Under the pieces are notes generated by a model. That model had not been told where the DNA came from. It saw only the letters and a list, made by a program, of their open reading frames with translations, and ran no database searches. The translations under genes were made by a program, and so were the position numbers. From contig NC_081812.1 in NCBI RefSeq assembly GCF_030704535.1, forward strand, positions 20,187,501 to 20,251,500: DNA of 64,000 bases, given 5' to 3'. This DNA comes from Vitis vinifera (Eukaryota > Streptophyta > Magnoliopsida > Vitales > Vitaceae). Position 1 is the stretch's first letter, and the number at the start of each line of letters is the position of its first letter. This document shows, one piece after another, positions 49,101-60,757 of the stretch.

Positions 49101-52100
49101 AGCTGCAGTTTTTCTTCACAGGCTGGTGCCAAAAGCAGCGGAGAGGAAGATGATTTGGAAGATGGGTTTTCTGAACTTGAAGCATCTGGTAATGCTGGTG
49201 GGTTTCAGGACAGTGATGCAGAGAGTGAACATGAAGACGAATTACTTTCTGATCCCAAATCTGATGATGATGAGATAGAATCTACCCAAAATGAGCTGGA
49301 ACCGCTAGATACTGATACTGATGTAAGTGAGAAAAGATCACCCAGGAAAAGGGTGTCTTCAGAACTTTTCAAGGCTATCATGGCTGCTTCGGATCAACCT
49401 ATTCACAGTGTCCTTAATAAGTGGGATCAAGAAGGAAAGGATATGAGCCGTGCAGAGATTGCACAGACCATGCTTAATCTTCGGAAAATTCGGATGTTTT
49501 TGAAGGCCTTGCAGGTAATTTGACTTGATTCTTTGCTCAGCTACAAGTGATTTGATTGCCAGTATATTTTTTTCCCTCCCCTCTTTGGGTATTCAGTACA
49601 CAGGCCTATACTTATGGTTTTAATTGTTAATTGTCTTAGAGCAATGCTATGAATATGGGCTTTATAGGTACTATAAAATAATATTTTTTGAGTAACTCAA
49701 AAGCATTGAAAAATGTTTTTTTTTTTGATAGGTTCAAAAGCATTGAAAAATGTGTGGAAAATGTTTTAGAAAAGCAATGAAAAAAGTTATCAAATCTCAA
49801 AAAGCTGAGGCAGATACTATTGAATTTAGCATTCCTTGGTTTTTTGGAAGGGGAGTTTTAAGGGATAAAGTTCCTTCTTGTCATTTCCAGAATAGCTGTT
49901 ATAACAAAGCTGAAGCCTTTTTGCCATTTCCAGATTCTGATTTGATGGACTAAGCTAGTTTACGGTTCTTTATGTACATGTTCTTGGAGTGGGTCATGGT
50001 GCATTTAGGCTCTACCTCGTTGCCTTTATTTGTCTTCATTGATTGACTGTGCTGTAAGTGAGGAGAGGGAGTGGTTTTTGGTGTATCCCTCACTTTATTG
50101 GTGTTGTATACATTGTGTATATTTTTGGATGCTTTTAATACAATTGCTTTTACATATCAAAAAAAAAAAAAAAGCTGAAGCTTAAGTGTTGTTTGATTAT
50201 TTTCTTATATAGGCTATTTCTTTGAACTGAATTTTTGTAGGAGTGAAAAAAATTTGTTCGGTTTCATGCAACATGATTTCTTACCTCCTCTTCAAACATT
50301 ATGCGACTTTTATTCTGAACCACCTTCTCTCTTCTGTGTGTCAACTATGGGGTATTTATATAATTGAGTTTTATAGTGGATAACATATGGAAAAATTTGG
50401 CTAATTGTATTATCCTTTTTCATGAACTATATTTTGACGGAGTATTTGACTTAAAGTTTGTGAGAGTTTTTTTTTTTTGATATGCTAGAGTTCAAGGGTA
50501 CTTAAACTAATCTGATAGATTCTTATTATAATATATTTATAATTTAGTTATTGAACTTATTAAGATTTTGCTGCTATGCTGCTTCTATATAGTTGATAGG
50601 GTGATTGAAAACTAGTTAGCTTGGGTTTAATTAAGTCTCCCTATCATGATAGATGGCACTGCAATTGAGTGAACTCTCTTATATGGTTAAAGTAGTAAGT
50701 GCAAAAGGAGGAGAAGAGTGGGAATAATTTTTAGAAAACCAGGTGACAGGCCCTGTTATGAAATAAGAAGGGGTGCAAAGTTGGAAATGAAGGTGGAGAT
50801 GAATATATAATTTTTGAAGTAGCATGAGGATGAATTTGTTACCATAAAATTGAAGGAAGGGTAAAGTTGGAATTCAAACTAGAAGGGTATGGTTGTTATT
50901 GAAAAGTAAAAGGAAGGTTGAAACAGGAAATATCTGACAAAAAAGTGGAAAAAAAAATTGGAATTTAGGTTAAGCCTCATTTTTAGATTTAGTGGCCCTG
51001 AGGCCTGATGTGGAGTTTAGAATTGGCACGTTGTTTAAATTACTGTGTTTTGAATGTTTTAACCACAAATGGAGAGCACTGTGCCTAGATTTACTTATAT
51101 GAAATTTGATTTTTCATCGTTGCTAGAAGGCAGTATTCTTATTGTGGTATCTCTGAGAATCATAGTGTAAGTATTTACAGAGGTCTGGCAAGCCAATTTT
51201 CCACCATTAGCTACTGGGGTTGCTGGTCTTAATTTTAGCAAAGATTTCAAGAAGCTAATACATTCCAGCTTTCTTTTGTAGTAAGGGTTCTGATTCCAAT
51301 TATCCCCATATTCCTATGCATATGCCATCAATGAACTTGGAATTGCCTTTTCCAGTTAGTTGGTTCAAATTACAATTTTCAGTTTGGGGCATCCAGACTT
51401 GTACTTGGGCTTATTTCGCATAAAGGGAACACATTCCCTGTTAAGAACTAGGAGTGCTGGAGGATGACTTTCCCAGCAATGACTTGTCTCTACTCTTATG
51501 TGCACACTGGTTTGGGGGTTTCTAAAAGGGTGAGTATTGGGGAAAATAGGGTGGATTTTGGAGAACTCATAGTGGGAAGGTTGCTTTCTTTAATGTATTT
51601 TTTGAAGTTAGTAATGTAGAAGTACTCATATGGGGGCAGGAATGGTGTTTTGATATTGGAAAATGCTGTGCTTTTGGATTGTCAAATTTAATTTCCTTCC
51701 TAATCTTTCTCTTCCTGCTTTCATTATTTTTCATTGGCACCTTCTTTTCAAATTTTAAAAAAAAAATTGAATTTCCACAATTGTGGGATTATTCTTCTAG
51801 TTTGATTGAAATTGTGTGTTGTTTTTTTTCAAAATGGGAGACACAAGTGCAATCTTGTTGACATAAGAAATGATTCAATTGTTAAAACACAAACATTATC
51901 CTGGGGATTTTGCAGTTTGCTTTGTCATAATTTTCTTTGTACAATTTGCACATCTAGAATATCCTGATTTGGGTATCTTTAGCTCCAATTGATTCTACAA
52001 GTTGGATTTGAATTAAACTCTTGACTTTGTCCTATCTTCTTCAGTTTTTCTGACATTGTATTCATAAATAAGAGCTGTTAATGTTATATTGGCTGCAGTT

Positions 52101-53460
52101 AATGGCACACAGCCTTCATTTTTGCCTTAATTCAATTTCAATTTCTTTAGAGGCATGTTTTGTACCTCTTATCATTTTTATTCCTTCTTCTTATATCTAT
52201 TTGGTTTTGCAGTTCTCAGAGTGGATGGAAGAACATAAGAAGCTTGATATGGTCGAGAGAGATTATGCTTCTCGTGTTGATTTGATTGCCAAGGTACGTG
52301 GTCTTCAGAAGGCAGAGCACTACATTGAAAAGATTCCCAAGTCTTTCAGGGGGGAATTGGTCTACCGAACTCTCCTGGCTAATTGTGTTTCAACCACCAA
52401 TGCGAAGAAAGCAGAGGAAGTATTCAACAAAATGAAGGACCTTGGGTTCCCAATTACAACCTTTGCTTGCAACCAGTTGCTCCTCCTCTACAAGAGGGTT
52501 GACAAAAAGAAAATAGCTGATGTACTTTTACTAATGGAGAAGGAAGATGTGAAACCCTCACTCTTCACCTACGGACTCTTAATAGACACCAAAGGTCAAA
52601 GCAATGACATTACTGGAATGGAACAAATTGTTGAGACAATGAAGGCTGAAGGGATTGAACCTAACCTTCAAGTACAATCCATCTTGGTTAGACACTATGT
52701 CTTTGGTGGGCTCAAAGAAAAAGCTGAGGCAATTTTGAAGGAGATGGAAGGAGGCAACTTAAAAGAGAACCGTTGGGTTTGCCGGGTTTTGCTTCCTCCT
52801 TATGCAGCCCTTGGAAAGGCTGATGATGTGGAGAGGATATGGAAGGTCTGTGAGTCAAATCCCCGGCTTCCGGAGTTTGTTGCTGCCATTGAAGCTTATG
52901 GGAAGTTGAAGAAAGTCGAAGAAGCTGAGGCCATATTTAACAAGATGTCAAAAACATTTAAGAGGCTCTCCTCAAAACATTATTCTGCATTATTGAAAGT
53001 TTATGCGGACCACAAAATGCTTATCAAGGGGAAAGATCTTGTGAAGCAGATGTCTGATAGTGGGTGCCGGATTGGACCATTGACGTGGGATGCACTTGTG
53101 AAGCTTTATGTGGAAGCTGGGGAGGTGGAAAAGGCGGACAAAATTTTGCAGAAGGCAATGCAACAAAGCCCGATAAAGCCAATGTTTAGTACCTATATGG
53201 CTATTATGGATCAGTATGCAAAGAGGGGTGATATCCATAATTCTGAAAAAATGTTTCACCAGATGAGACAGTCTGGTTATGTGTCTCGGCTTCGGCAGTT
53301 CCAATGTCTAATCCAGGCTTACGTAAATGCCAAGGCTCCAGCTTATGGGATTAAGGAGAGGATGAAGGCAGATAATATATTCCCAAATAGAGTAGTGGCA
53401 GGACAGTTAGCTCAGGTAGATGCATTTAGGAAATCAGCAGTGTCTGATTTGCTCGATTGA
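46154..53460 (+). CDS. mitochondrial pentatricopeptide repeat protein, P class (PPR596-like)
   Basis: Three exons: 46154-46188, 48923-49514, 52213-53460; 624 residues. The start MWALRRSSNRLKNQGFSIGT is an Arg-rich, acid-free mitochondrial presequence and resembles Arabidopsis PPR596 (At1g80270), a P-class protein that affects C-to-U editing of mitochondrial rps3. Residues about 78-145 form an acidic linker (SGEEDDLEDGFSELE, SDDDEIES). Exon 3 encodes about ten tandem PPR motifs from near residue 258 to 600, for example AEEVFNKMKDLGFP, ADVLLLMEKEDVKPS and SEKMFHQMRQSGYV, with no E or DYW editing domain. The presequence is split by the 2.7-kb first intron, which carries a decayed Ty3/gypsy end; intron 2 (2.7 kb) carries L1 tails. 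The ATG has the good context ACCATGTGG. Confidence 0.93.
46735..46862 (+). mobile_element. possible L1 3' tail in PPR intron 1
   Basis: The phrase TTGTTTGGCACCCTTTGTATA leading to TTACTTATCAGAAAAAATAA resembles the 3' untranslated tails of the other L1 fragments in the window. No coding remnant is visible. Confidence 0.35.
47150..48260 (-). mobile_element. decayed Ty3/gypsy chromovirus 3' end in PPR intron 1
   Basis: The minus strand from 48260 to 47870 translates to LVKLLPQPFKSLKPVHKG, then an in-frame stop, YEGPFPILGRVGKVSYKVEL and PRLKIHPIFHAPYLK. After a frameshift it gives YLVKWKELLE, the YLVKWKG motif of a chromodomain. This is the integrase C-terminus of chromoviruses. It is followed by a polypurine tract (TTGGGGGAGAG) and TGTCACAACC, the start of the 3' LTR at 47616. 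The far LTR border near 47150 is a guess. Confidence 0.75.
47536..47842. repeat. 153-bp imperfect tandem duplication across the gypsy LTR junction
   Basis: Segments starting at 47536 and 47689 both run TTGATTGCT..., AAGGGAGGGTCATTTGGAGC and AGGTTGTGA, and end near CTACTCGGAAC. The polypurine-tract/LTR junction is therefore present twice. Confidence 0.7.
49716..49733 (-). mobile_element. 18-bp L1 tail insertion with 19-bp perfect target duplication
   Basis: On the plus strand eleven T's and GATAGGT (an inverted L1 tail) lie between two identical copies of TCAAAAGCATTGAAAAATG at 49697-49715 and 49734-49752. It is in PPR intron 2. Confidence 0.75.
49916..50170 (+). mobile_element. 5'-truncated L1 3' end with 11-bp target duplication
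   Basis: About 255 bp ending CTTTTACATATC plus an A-run are flanked by AAAGCTGAAGC at 49905-49915 and 50171-50181. There is no coding remnant; the tail type matches the other fragments. Confidence 0.55.
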
Positions 53461-54544
53461 GGATTTTGATGGCTTTCTTTTAGGATGCATTTGGGTTGGG
53501 TTTCCAGAAACTCACTGAAGATGGTTAGCGTCAATGTTTTGCTAATTTTATCGTCAACTTATTTATCAATACACATTGTTACATTTACTTATTTGTAGGT
53601 TGAACTGTTTAGGTTGTCCATGTTCGCCTCTTTATGTTTTTAACATATTTCCGTAAGTTCGTTCATATTAGCAAATTCCGCCAGTTTTGTCTGTATGAGA
53701 TGCTTTTAGTTTGAAGATAAAATGGGTGACCAACCGTATTTAGCTGGCTGTGAATCTTCCCGCAAATTTGGAAGCAGGGAAACATGCAGACCTGTCTGAA
53801 AGAAAGCCCTAGCTGCATGGTGTACTACCAAAAAAAGATTATCAAATACAGGAGTTGCTTAATACACTGTCTTCTTTCTTGTGGGAGTTTATTTGCTTGT
53901 GAGGTCTTTGTAAATCTGAGAATTCTTTTGCTATGTGTGGAATCATGTCTTAAAAAAGTTACTGAAGCCCAAAATGTTGGCTTGACTGGAAGATGTGATT
54001 CACACCAAAATCAAGGACTTGAGGATGATGCTGATCTCTAAATAGTGGTGTTTTCCTAGTGATTTGTTGAGGGCATTGTTGTACCGCTGTTGTATCTGCA
54101 TCAAAGCAAAAAGACTTCCATGAGAGGAAGTCACAGGCGCTTCCCTCCAACCAAACTTTCAAATCCACACAATTTTTAGCAACTCTGAGATTATTGTCTG
54201 CTTCCTTCCTTCCAAATCCAAACGTGTGAAACTGGAACTAGTTTCTTTAGAACCGCTTGCTAGTGAAATGAAAACATTTTGATGGGCCATATCCTTTCAT
54301 AAGAAAATAGACGTGGGTTTTATATCAGTGAATGAAACCAATAATTCTCAAAAAGTTTCATTATCCTTGCCACTACAAGCAATCCTCTTTCCATAGAGGA
54401 GCAATGACAAACTTCAACGAACTCACCCAAGCAAACAACAAGGGGAGCACCAATACAAATAGGCAAACATTAAGAGTGTAAAGTACAAATAACAAAAATG
54501 CTGAGGCGAAAACTAGCAGACATCAAATATGGGAAAATTTCAAA

Positions 54545-54700
54545 AGAATGCACATTACCAAGATTGTGGGAAGATTCATAAGGGGAGATTTCAGAAGAAA
54601 GAACATCACCAAAATTGCGGGAAGATTCATATGTACAAGCACTCACGTGTCCTCTTGTATGGGGCCAAGATTGTGGGAGGATTCATGCATTCAGGCAGTG
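54545..54700 (+). repeat. imperfect tandem repeat around AAGATTGTGGGAAGATTCAT
   Basis: Three copies of a block built on CAAGATTGTGGGAAGATTCA (near 54560, 54615 and 54668), spaced about 55 bases and interspersed with related filler. Confidence 0.55.
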
Positions 54701-55360
54701 ACAAGCAAAGGACAATATGAGTGCTGCCTCTCACCATGATGCCTGTATTCATTCCCCACAACTTTTAAATAAAAACAAAACTAGAGTAAACAAATGTATG
54801 TTGCCGGAATTGCATCTTCCTACATGCTCTTTGCAAGATGAGAAATCCAAGAAAAATGTAAGGACAAAGAATAAAAATAAATTATTCAAAGTGTTTGATA
54901 TGAAAATTCAATAATTTTTTAATTTAGTTTAATTATATCTATTTATTTGTATTTTTTATAATACAATTAAACATAAAAAATAAATTATATTTTTTTAACA
55001 TTCCTGTTCCTTCTTTAATACTATTCGGAACACGCATAGTCGAAAAGGTGAAGGAGTGATAGAGAAGGGGAAGGCAGAAGAAAAAGTTTGAAAACAGAAG
55101 AAAAGGGCTTGAGAAAGATAAATACTGAGAAATGGGGGCACAATTGTGAAAACCTGCTACATCGTGACAAAATGGCAGGTAGTGGTCCCAAGTCCCAACT
55201 GCCGAGTCAAAGAAGGATGCTTCTTGAATCTTGATCAGTGATCAGTGCAAGTTTTTACTTCTCCTGTGTTCTCCCCGACGCCTTTCAAGGAAAAAACAAT
55301 TTAATAGGAATTTTTGGAAAATCCATGTATAGCAAAAGAGAAGTTTGATACTTGTAAATC

Positions 55361-55368
55361 TATAAATA
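55361..55368 (+). promoter_or_regulatory. TATA box of the GH31 gene
   Basis: TATAAATA lies 34 bases before the ATG at 55402. A normal start 25-32 bases downstream would leave a leader of only about 5-15 nucleotides. Confidence 0.55.
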
Positions 55369-55401
55369 GAATTCCATATTTGGGCTTCTCAACACCTCAA
55401 C

Positions 55402-58400
55402 ATGGCAGCCCTCAAAATCTCCAAAAAGCACCATAAACACCTGAACAATCCCTTCCCATCAACCCCCTCTTCTCTCCCCCTCCTTCGAGGAAGCCTTTTT
55501 TTCAATCCCCAGACAGTTCCTTCTGACCAGACCTTCATTGTTGGGAAGGATTTTCAGGTACTTTGGAGCACAGACAATGGGGGATCTCTCTCAATTTCTC
55601 ATCAATCTCATCCTTCCAGACCCATTTGGTCAACCGTCCCCGGACAAGCCTTTGTCTCTGCAGCATTGGCTGAAACAGAGGTGGAAGAAAGCAGGGGATC
55701 GTTTGCCATTAAAGATGGAAATGTTCACTTGCTGTGTAATGATCAGACAGTGGAGGATATCAGGCTGATAAATGAAAATGATTGTTATTTGGAGGCAAAT
55801 GAGCTTGATTTTCTATCGGGGAATCAGGGATTGGACCAAAAACCATATTTGAAAGATACCCAGTTCCCTATTTTGCTCTTAACAGGTTGGGTTTTCAGAA
55901 AGAAAAAGAAGAGCTTCCAGAATACCGAAATTCATGAAAGGTTACAACTGGAAGCAGAACGCTCCACTTATGCAAGATATTGGGTTTTGTTTGATCAAAA
56001 AACCAGCAACCAAATTGGGTTTCAAGTGAAGTTTGGAAAGCCCAACTTTGAATTTCGCTCAAGAGCTTTTGCAACAGCCTCCAGACGATTTCGGGGGCTG
56101 AAGCGGAAACTGCGTCGGACTGGGAGATCACGGCTTGGGTGGTGTTGGTCCTTTTCAAGGCCAAGAGGATTTGTGAAAGTTTCATCATCAGAAGAGGAAA
56201 AAGAAGAGAAGGTAGCAGAATCCATAGGTTTTAACAGGGTCTGTTTAACCTATTCAAGTGAAGAAAATGAGAGATTTTATGGTTTTGGAGAGCAGTTTTC
56301 TCATTTAAATTTTAAAGGCAAAAGGATACCCATTTTCGTTCAAGAACAGGGCATTGGAAGAGGAGATCAACCCATCACTTTTGCAGTTAATTTGGTTAGC
56401 TACAGGTATATTAAATGGTAGTACTTCTACTAAATTTCAGTTCATTGTTAGTACTATCCATCTTAATGTTAAACTCCTGCTATGTATTTTCAGAGCTGCG
56501 GGTGATTCAAGTACAACTTATGCTCCTTCACCACACTATTTGACATCGAAGATGAGGTCTCTTTACCTAGAAGGGTATGATTACTCCGTGTTTGATCTAA
56601 CAAGAAAAGATAGAGTTCAGATACAGGTAACTTCTGATAATTATGACATCTTATAGTCATAGTGACAATTTGAATCTGGAATTATTAACCAAAAATAGTT
56701 CACAATCTGCGAAAAAATATCGAGGAGCAAAGTGGGGAACGACAGGGAGGGGGGGCAGCATCTTGTTCTCTTTGATTATGTTTCAGGAAACCCACCGCAT
56801 TGACTGAATTCAGGAATAAGGGGAATAGTTAGCACAAAAAACATCTAGGTTGGATGACAATAGACACTAGAAAAAGAAATAAAATACATGTGTTGTTATC
56901 ATTCTAGGGTCATTAGGGATAACTAGCAAGTTATTAGCCATATTTGTGAAGAATACACCATCTGATAATACACAATTAAAATGGTGGTTTTCTGATGCGT
57001 ATAAGAATACAAGTGTAATACAGAGACTTAAGAAATGGAAAATTTTATTGCATACTTGTAGTACAATTGGGGGCTCATTTAGATTCCGGATTTGCAGTCT
57101 CTCACTTTCTGTGCACTGGGTGATCTTGCAGATACATGGAGATTCAGTTCAAGGTAGGATATTGCATGGAAACTCACCTTCAGAGCTCATTGAACGCTTC
57201 ACAGAAACAATTGGGAGACTTCCTGAGCTTCCTGAGTGGATTATATCCGGTGCTGTTGTTGGAATGCAGGGTGGCACAGATAGTGTACGCCAAGTTTGGG
57301 AGAAACTACAGGCTCACAATACCCCTGTTTCAGCATTTTGGCTGCAGGTAATGCATGCATCTACACTAAAACATTCAGAAACACATCCAAATACATTTCA
57401 GCCATTTCAAAATTTCTGGCATCAGAAAATTTTGATTTGCTTCTATTCAAAAATTCCAAAATTCAGGGTTTGGTTTTTATATTTGCTAGGGTTCATATTT
57501 ATATCAAACATGAAACTCGTAATGTTGCACACATACAAATTTCTATGCATGAGTTCTCATTGCATGCCGTTTGTTCCATAGGACTGGGTCGGTCACAGGG
57601 AGACTCTGATTGGATCACAGCTTTGGTGGAATTGGGAAGTGGATACAGCAAGGTACTGGGGATGGCAGAACCTAATTAAGGATCTTAGTGCTCAGCATAT
57701 TAAAGTGATGACATATTGCAACCCTTGCCTAGCTCCGGTACTTCTCCCGAGCCACTTAAAGTATAATCCAATCTGTCAAGAATCAAAGCGTGCCACATCA
57801 CAGTACAAAGGGCAATGTCATCATTTCAATAAAATGCTCGCATGATGGCAGCAAACCTTGTATAGCGGCGTTTGTACTTTGATTGGTGGTAGATTGGTAT
57901 ATTTGGTTGCTTTTTGAAGCTTTCGATTACATTTTGTAGACTAATGAGAAGCCAAACAGAAGGAGAGATCTCTTTGAAGAGGCAAAGAAGTTGGACATCT
58001 TGGTGAAAGACAAGAATGGAGATACGTACATGGTTCCAAATACAGCTTTTGATGTGGGAATGTTGGACTTGACACATCCAGATACTGCAAGTTGGTTCAA
58101 GCAGATCTTACAAGAAATGGTGGATGGTGGAGTAAGAGGATGGATGGCTGATTTTGGTGAAGGCCTTCCAGTGGATGCTTCCCTCTATTCAGGTTTTAGA
58201 TCCCATAGCCCCTTCATTTATTGATAGTCATGACTGATCCACTCCCTCAGGAGATTGATGAATATCATAGATGGTACCAGGTTGCATAAGTCATTGGGGA
58301 AACTGTTCAACAGTTTCCACATTTCCTTTTTCATTCTTAGTAAACAAATTGATAAGGAGAATGCTAAAATAGCCAAAATGCTAAATGTAGGGAACTTCTG

Positions 58401-59559
58401 ACTGCTGAAGAAAGTTAAAATAGCCACCCATTATATGCTGGTTTTAAATTCAGACACTAGATGATAATTTTATAATCATCCACTTTTGTCTCTATGTTGA
58501 ATTTTATCCTCTATATTAAGAGCACTAGTTGGAAAAGGGGCAAAAAATTTGGGGGGGTGGGGGGAAAGGTGAAAACCATAAAATACTCAGAGCCCAAAAA
58601 ATCAAGTTGACCAACCTAACGGCTGGTCTTTTCTGAGGGGATTTATCATGAATCAGTGTTTCAAGCTTAATCCAGAATCTAAGAGGCAAAAGTTTCACCG
58701 CATGTTAATGCTTAATGGCAAAAGTTTCCTATACCCTGCATTTTCAATTTTCCCGTAAGGTGTAAGTCCCATAAGAGGAATGGGCTTATTATTAATTTCA
58801 TTTTTTTTTTTTCAAAATGATCGTTCATATGAAATTCAGATGAAGTGGTAATTAAGCAATAAATTTCACCCTGTAGGAGAAGATCCTATTGCTGCTCACA
58901 ACAGATATCCAGAACTATGGGCCCAAATGAACCGAGAGTTTGTGGAAGAATGGAAAAGTGCCCATTCAGGCAAGGCAAGGGAAGATCCAGAAGAGGCCTT
59001 GGTCTTTTTTATGAGGGCTGGTTTCAGGAATAGTCCCAAATGGGGAATGCTATTCTGGGAAGGGGACCAAATGGTGAGCTGGCAGGCAAATGATGGGATA
59101 AAGAGTGCTGTTGTTGGCTTGCTGAGTAGTGGGATTTCTGGCTATGCATTTAACCACAGTGATATTGGAGGCTACTGTGCAGTAAATTTACCTGTTATTA
59201 AGTATCGAAGAAGTGAAGAGTTGCTTTTGCGATGGATGGAGGTTAATGCTTTCACCGTTGTCTTCCGAACACATGAAGTAAGTTAGAAAACTGCCACCTG
59301 AAATACATAATAATATATATCATACATGCATACATCATCATTGTCATCATTATCACAAGTAACTAAACTTAAATTTATATCCACACATTGTTGTCATTGT
59401 TTCCATCATCATCGCAAATTACTAGCATCTCACTTTGTGTTGCAACTGCTAGCAACTCTAGAAGGAATGACTTCTAACATCATTATAATAATTTCTAATG
59501 ACCTGTTCATGTCATCTTTATTTTTGGGGAAGGACCACATATATATATAGATATATATG

Positions 59560-59590
<31 letters not shown>

Positions 59591-60424
59591 AAGAAAGGTC
59601 GGTCCCTTTTGAGTTATCTTTTAGGACTTATTTCAGTGGGAGTATAGACGCTTTTCTTCCTTAAATCTACCTCCAAGAACACACTTGATTTGCATATATA
59701 CAATTCCTGTAATACAGGTGAATTGCATTGAAGAAGCGGAGTTGACATTCATTAACATATCCTAGGATTTGAATATAAAAATTCAAAACCAAAGTTAGTT
59801 ATTCTTGAACATGGTATCTTCTTTAATTTCATCACTTTACTGACATTCCATTCATTGGTATTTCCAAGCAGGGAAACAAACCATCCTGCAATAGCCAATT
59901 CTATTCAAACCACAAAACTTTAGCACATTTTGCACGCTTTGCGAAAGTGTACAAAGCTTGGAAGTTCTACAGGGTCCAACTTGTTAAGGTGATGTCAGAA
60001 ATTTGTAAATACACATTTCAGTTCAAAGCTAATAAAGCTGCATTGAAGGATCTAACACCTTTTACACATGCATGTTTTTTCAAAACAGGAAGCTGCTCAG
60101 AAAGGCCTGCCTGTTTGCCGGCACCTATTTCTCCACTACCCAAATGATGAACATGTTCATAAGTTGAGTTATCAGCAGTTTTTGGTTGGTACAGAGATCC
60201 TAGTGGTGCCAGTTCTTGACAGAGGCAAAAAGGATGTTAAGGCCTACTTTCCAGTTGGAGAAAGTTGTTCTTGGCAGCATATATGGACAGGAAAATTATT
60301 TGCAAAACCAGGTTCTGAAGTTTGGGTGGAAGCTCCAATTGGCCATCCTGCCATATTCGTTAAGGAGGGTTCTATTATTGGAGAAACCTTCCTGAAAAAT
60401 CTGAGGGAATTCAATATTCTGTAA
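55402..60424 (+). CDS. family GH31 alpha-glycosidase, sulfoquinovosidase (YihQ)-related
   Basis: Retaining alpha-glycosidase of family GH31. Eight exons: 55402-56405, 56494-56626, 57132-57347, 57582-57737, 57940-58192, 58877-59277, 59872-59988, 60089-60424; all phases agree and give 871 residues. Marker blocks: YGFGEQFSHLNFKGKRIP, EQGIGRGDQPITF, VGMQGGTD, FWLQ|DWVGHRETLIG, GWMADFGEGLPVD with the nucleophile D574, LFWEGDQM with the acid/base D651, HSDIGGY and LLRWMEVNAFT. The whole catalytic domain lines up with bacterial YihQ, which cleaves sulfoquinovosyl glycerol derived from the plant sulfolipid. However, the Arg that binds the sulfonate in YihQ corresponds here to Q464. Exon 1 adds a plant-specific N-terminus with a very basic stretch (RRFRGLKRKLRRTGRSR, residues about 231-247). 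No clear signal peptide. Substrate unknown. Confidence 0.9.
59535..59590 (+). repeat. compound (TA)n-(GTAT)n microsatellite in a GH31 intron
   Basis: TATATATATAGATATATAT followed by six or more GTAT units, between exons 6 and 7. Confidence 0.9.
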
Positions 60425-60757
60425 AGCAGCAATGCTCAACAGTCCAAACTGATCAAGGTTTCAATCCTTGAAGCCTAAGGGTTATATCTTCAGTCAAAAA
60501 TTGAAATCTTAAATATCATTTTTTTTATTTCATTTGCTCAGTCCAACTGAACTAAGAGCTGGAAATTGTTTGGAATTGGGAACAATTTTGCAAGAATTTT
60601 AATAGCCCAAGTATTTTACACAGTAGAGAAGCTAGTTGCAATGATTGTGATAAGAACTTGGGCAAGAAGATGGTTGAAGGATAAAACTGAAATAATAATA
60701 ATAATAAATAAATAATAAAACCAAGTTGAAGGGATGGAAACATATATTACAGAACTA

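Larger units (their letters stand above)
53461..55401. other. intergenic spacer between the PPR and GH31 genes
   Basis: The start holds the PPR 3' untranslated region (to roughly 53700). No gene is recognised after that. An imperfect tandem repeat sits near 54545-54700, and the end is the GH31 promoter. Confidence 0.5.

Noticed and set aside
50463..50490. Fourth L1 nano-insertion (T-run followed by GATATGC)
   Set aside because: Flanking direct repeats are at most six imperfect bases, so an ordinary T-run is as likely.
52990..53304. 104-residue minus-strand open frame inside the PPR exon
   Set aside because: It is the shadow of a strongly supported PPR coding exon on the plus strand.
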